A DNA stretch of 64,000 bases from Caballeronia sp. NK8 (GTDB lineage: Bacteria; Pseudomonadota; Gammaproteobacteria; Burkholderiales; Burkholderiaceae): NCBI RefSeq assembly GCF_018408855.1, contig NZ_AP024325.1, forward strand, positions 1,054,001 to 1,118,000. The letters run 5' to 3'. Below the pieces are notes generated by a model that worked only from the letters and a program-made list of their open reading frames with translations, made no database searches and was not told where the DNA came from. This document shows, piece by piece, positions 63,256 to 64,000 of this stretch; position 1 is the first letter of the stretch; each line of letters starts with the position of its first letter. Made by a program: the position numbers and the translations under genes.

Positions 63256-63966
63256 ATGAATTCGACCGTATCGATTCAAACGCAGAACCATACCGGCCAG
63301 AAGCGCATGCTGGCCGACGCGATCCTCATGCTGGAACGCGCCGAAGTCATCGATTTCAACGGACACGCAAGCTGGCGCGTGCCGGGCCAGGAGCGCATGC
63401 TGATCAACTCGGGCGCGTCGGCGCGCAGCGCGCTCAGTGCGGCGGATATCGTCATCATCGATTTCGACGGCAACCTGATCGAAGGCGACGCCGCCCCGCC
63501 GATGGAGTTTCACATCCATTCGGAGATCTATCGCAGGCGGCCCGATGCGGGCTCGGTGATTCATGCACATCCGTTATGGTCGACGCTCTTCAGCATGACA
63601 GGCAAGCCGGTCCAGCCCGTCATCATGCAGGCGGCCGTGCTCGGCGAGATCCAGCGCTTTCCGAAGACCGCATCGATCAATCGCAAGGAACTCGGCGAAG
63701 AACTGGCCGAAGCGCTCGGGCCGCATCGCGTCGCCATGCTGAAGTCGCATGGTTCGGTGATCGCGGCGGCGAGCATTCTGGAAGCGTTCGTGCTCGCGTT
63801 CTATCTGGAAGAGAACGCGCATCGACAATATCTTGCGAGTCAGCTCGGTGAACCGGCCGTGTTGGATCAGGCACAGATCGAGGTGATCCGGCGCAATCTG
63901 TGGAAGCCGAACCTGCTGCAGAAGGTCTGGGACTATCACGCGGGCAAACTCGGCGAACGCGGCTAG
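63256..63966 (+). CDS. Class II aldolase/adducin family protein (copy 2; aromatic decarboxylase candidate)
   Basis: The protein is 236 residues. Family residues are Glu90 in HIHSEIY, His103 and His105 in VIHAHPLW and His165 in MLKSHGSVIA. Copy 1 at 46013-46726 has the same residues but a different surrounding sequence, so they are distant paralogues. By analogy to class II aldolase-type dihydroxyphthalate decarboxylases it may remove a carboxyl group from a hydroxylated aromatic acid. It is the last complete gene of the window; more operon genes may follow past 64000. Confidence 0.85.
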   Translation: MNSTVSIQTQNHTGQKRMLADAILMLERAEVIDFNGHASWRVPGQERMLINSGASARSALSAADIVIIDFDGNLIEGDAAPPMEFHIHSEIYRRRPDAGSVIHAHPLWSTLFSMTGKPVQPVIMQAAVLGEIQRFPKTASINRKELGEELAEALGPHRVAMLKSHGSVIAAASILEAFVLAFYLEENAHRQYLASQLGEPAVLDQAQIEVIRRNLWKPNLLQKVWDYHAGKLGERG

Positions 63967-64000
63967 CTTTTCGTTCCATATGCATCGCGAACGCATACCG

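Noticed and set aside
63973..63992. GTTCCATATGCATCGCGAAC as a fourth IclR site
   Set aside because: The arms are imperfect and the spacing differs from the other three; only a half-site GTTCCATA fits.
1..64000. CRISPR array, tRNA, rRNA, phage or transposon
   Set aside because: No regular repeat-spacer array, cloverleaf, rRNA-like stretch, integrase or transposase was seen on reading either strand.

Overview
The window is a GC-rich, densely coding bacterial chromosome segment. It most likely comes from the Burkholderiaceae (Paraburkholderia/Caballeronia type). Supporting signs are a Burkholderia-style 378-aa porin ending in Phe, an H-NS-like protein with an added AT-hook, a DUF3331-like protein, paired half-size chromate transporters and many solute-binding-protein uptake systems. 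The genus is inferred from gene content, not proven. I see no rRNA, tRNA, CRISPR array, transposase or phage gene.

Region A (1-8 kb) is a hydroxy-/keto-acid catabolic cluster. It holds an SgaA-like class V aminotransferase, a 2-keto-4-pentenoate-hydratase-like enzyme, a YdiJ-like FAD/4Fe-4S dehydrogenase, an MFS permease and the start of a crotonase gene. A divergent GntR/FCD regulator flanks it, with palindromic candidate operators at 7046-7061 and 403-431. Region B (8-20.5 kb) is mostly housekeeping and envelope genes: an AlkA-type DNA glycosylase, a hydrolase-like membrane protein, a Tat-exported beta-propeller, a TetR regulator, a D-2-hydroxyacid dehydrogenase, a secreted Cys/Pro repeat protein, a membrane-anchored TAXI solute-binding protein, a phospholipase-D lipoprotein and an aldo/keto reductase.

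Region C (20.5-31.4 kb) is the most distinctive block. It contains two transglutaminase-like proteases, two circularly permuted ATP-grasp enzymes (one fused to an alpha-E domain, one separate), a separate alpha-E protein and a zinc metallopeptidase-like protein. This matches a predicted peptide-ligase/peptidase system whose product is, to my knowledge, unknown. Region D (31.7-43.8 kb) carries yceH, mnmD, a luciferase-like oxidoreductase, an amidase, H-NS, DUF3331- and DUF1488-like proteins, a three-gene molybdenum hydroxylase with triheme cytochrome c, and a LysR regulator divergent from a quinone-oxidoreductase-like gene.

Region E (43.8-64 kb) looks like a double aromatic-carboxylate (phthalate-like) catabolic island. 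Set 1 has a Rieske oxygenase, a tripartite tricarboxylate transporter with fused TctA-TctB, a class II aldolase-like decarboxylase candidate, a 4,5-dihydroxyphthalate-decarboxylase-like protein and a split chromate transporter. MarR, a Gfo/Idh dehydrogenase and a VanB-type reductase lie opposite. Set 2 has IclR, a second reductase, a second decarboxylase-like protein, a porin, an ABC importer and a second class II aldolase. Inverted repeats with constant architecture sit at the expected promoters: CTTAG-type for MarR (51659, 51823, 59017) and GTTCC-N7-GGAAC for IclR (58890, 59069, 60491). They suggest a MarR regulon and an IclR regulon that meet at the porin. No ring-cleavage enzyme is present, so the pathway probably continues outside the window.
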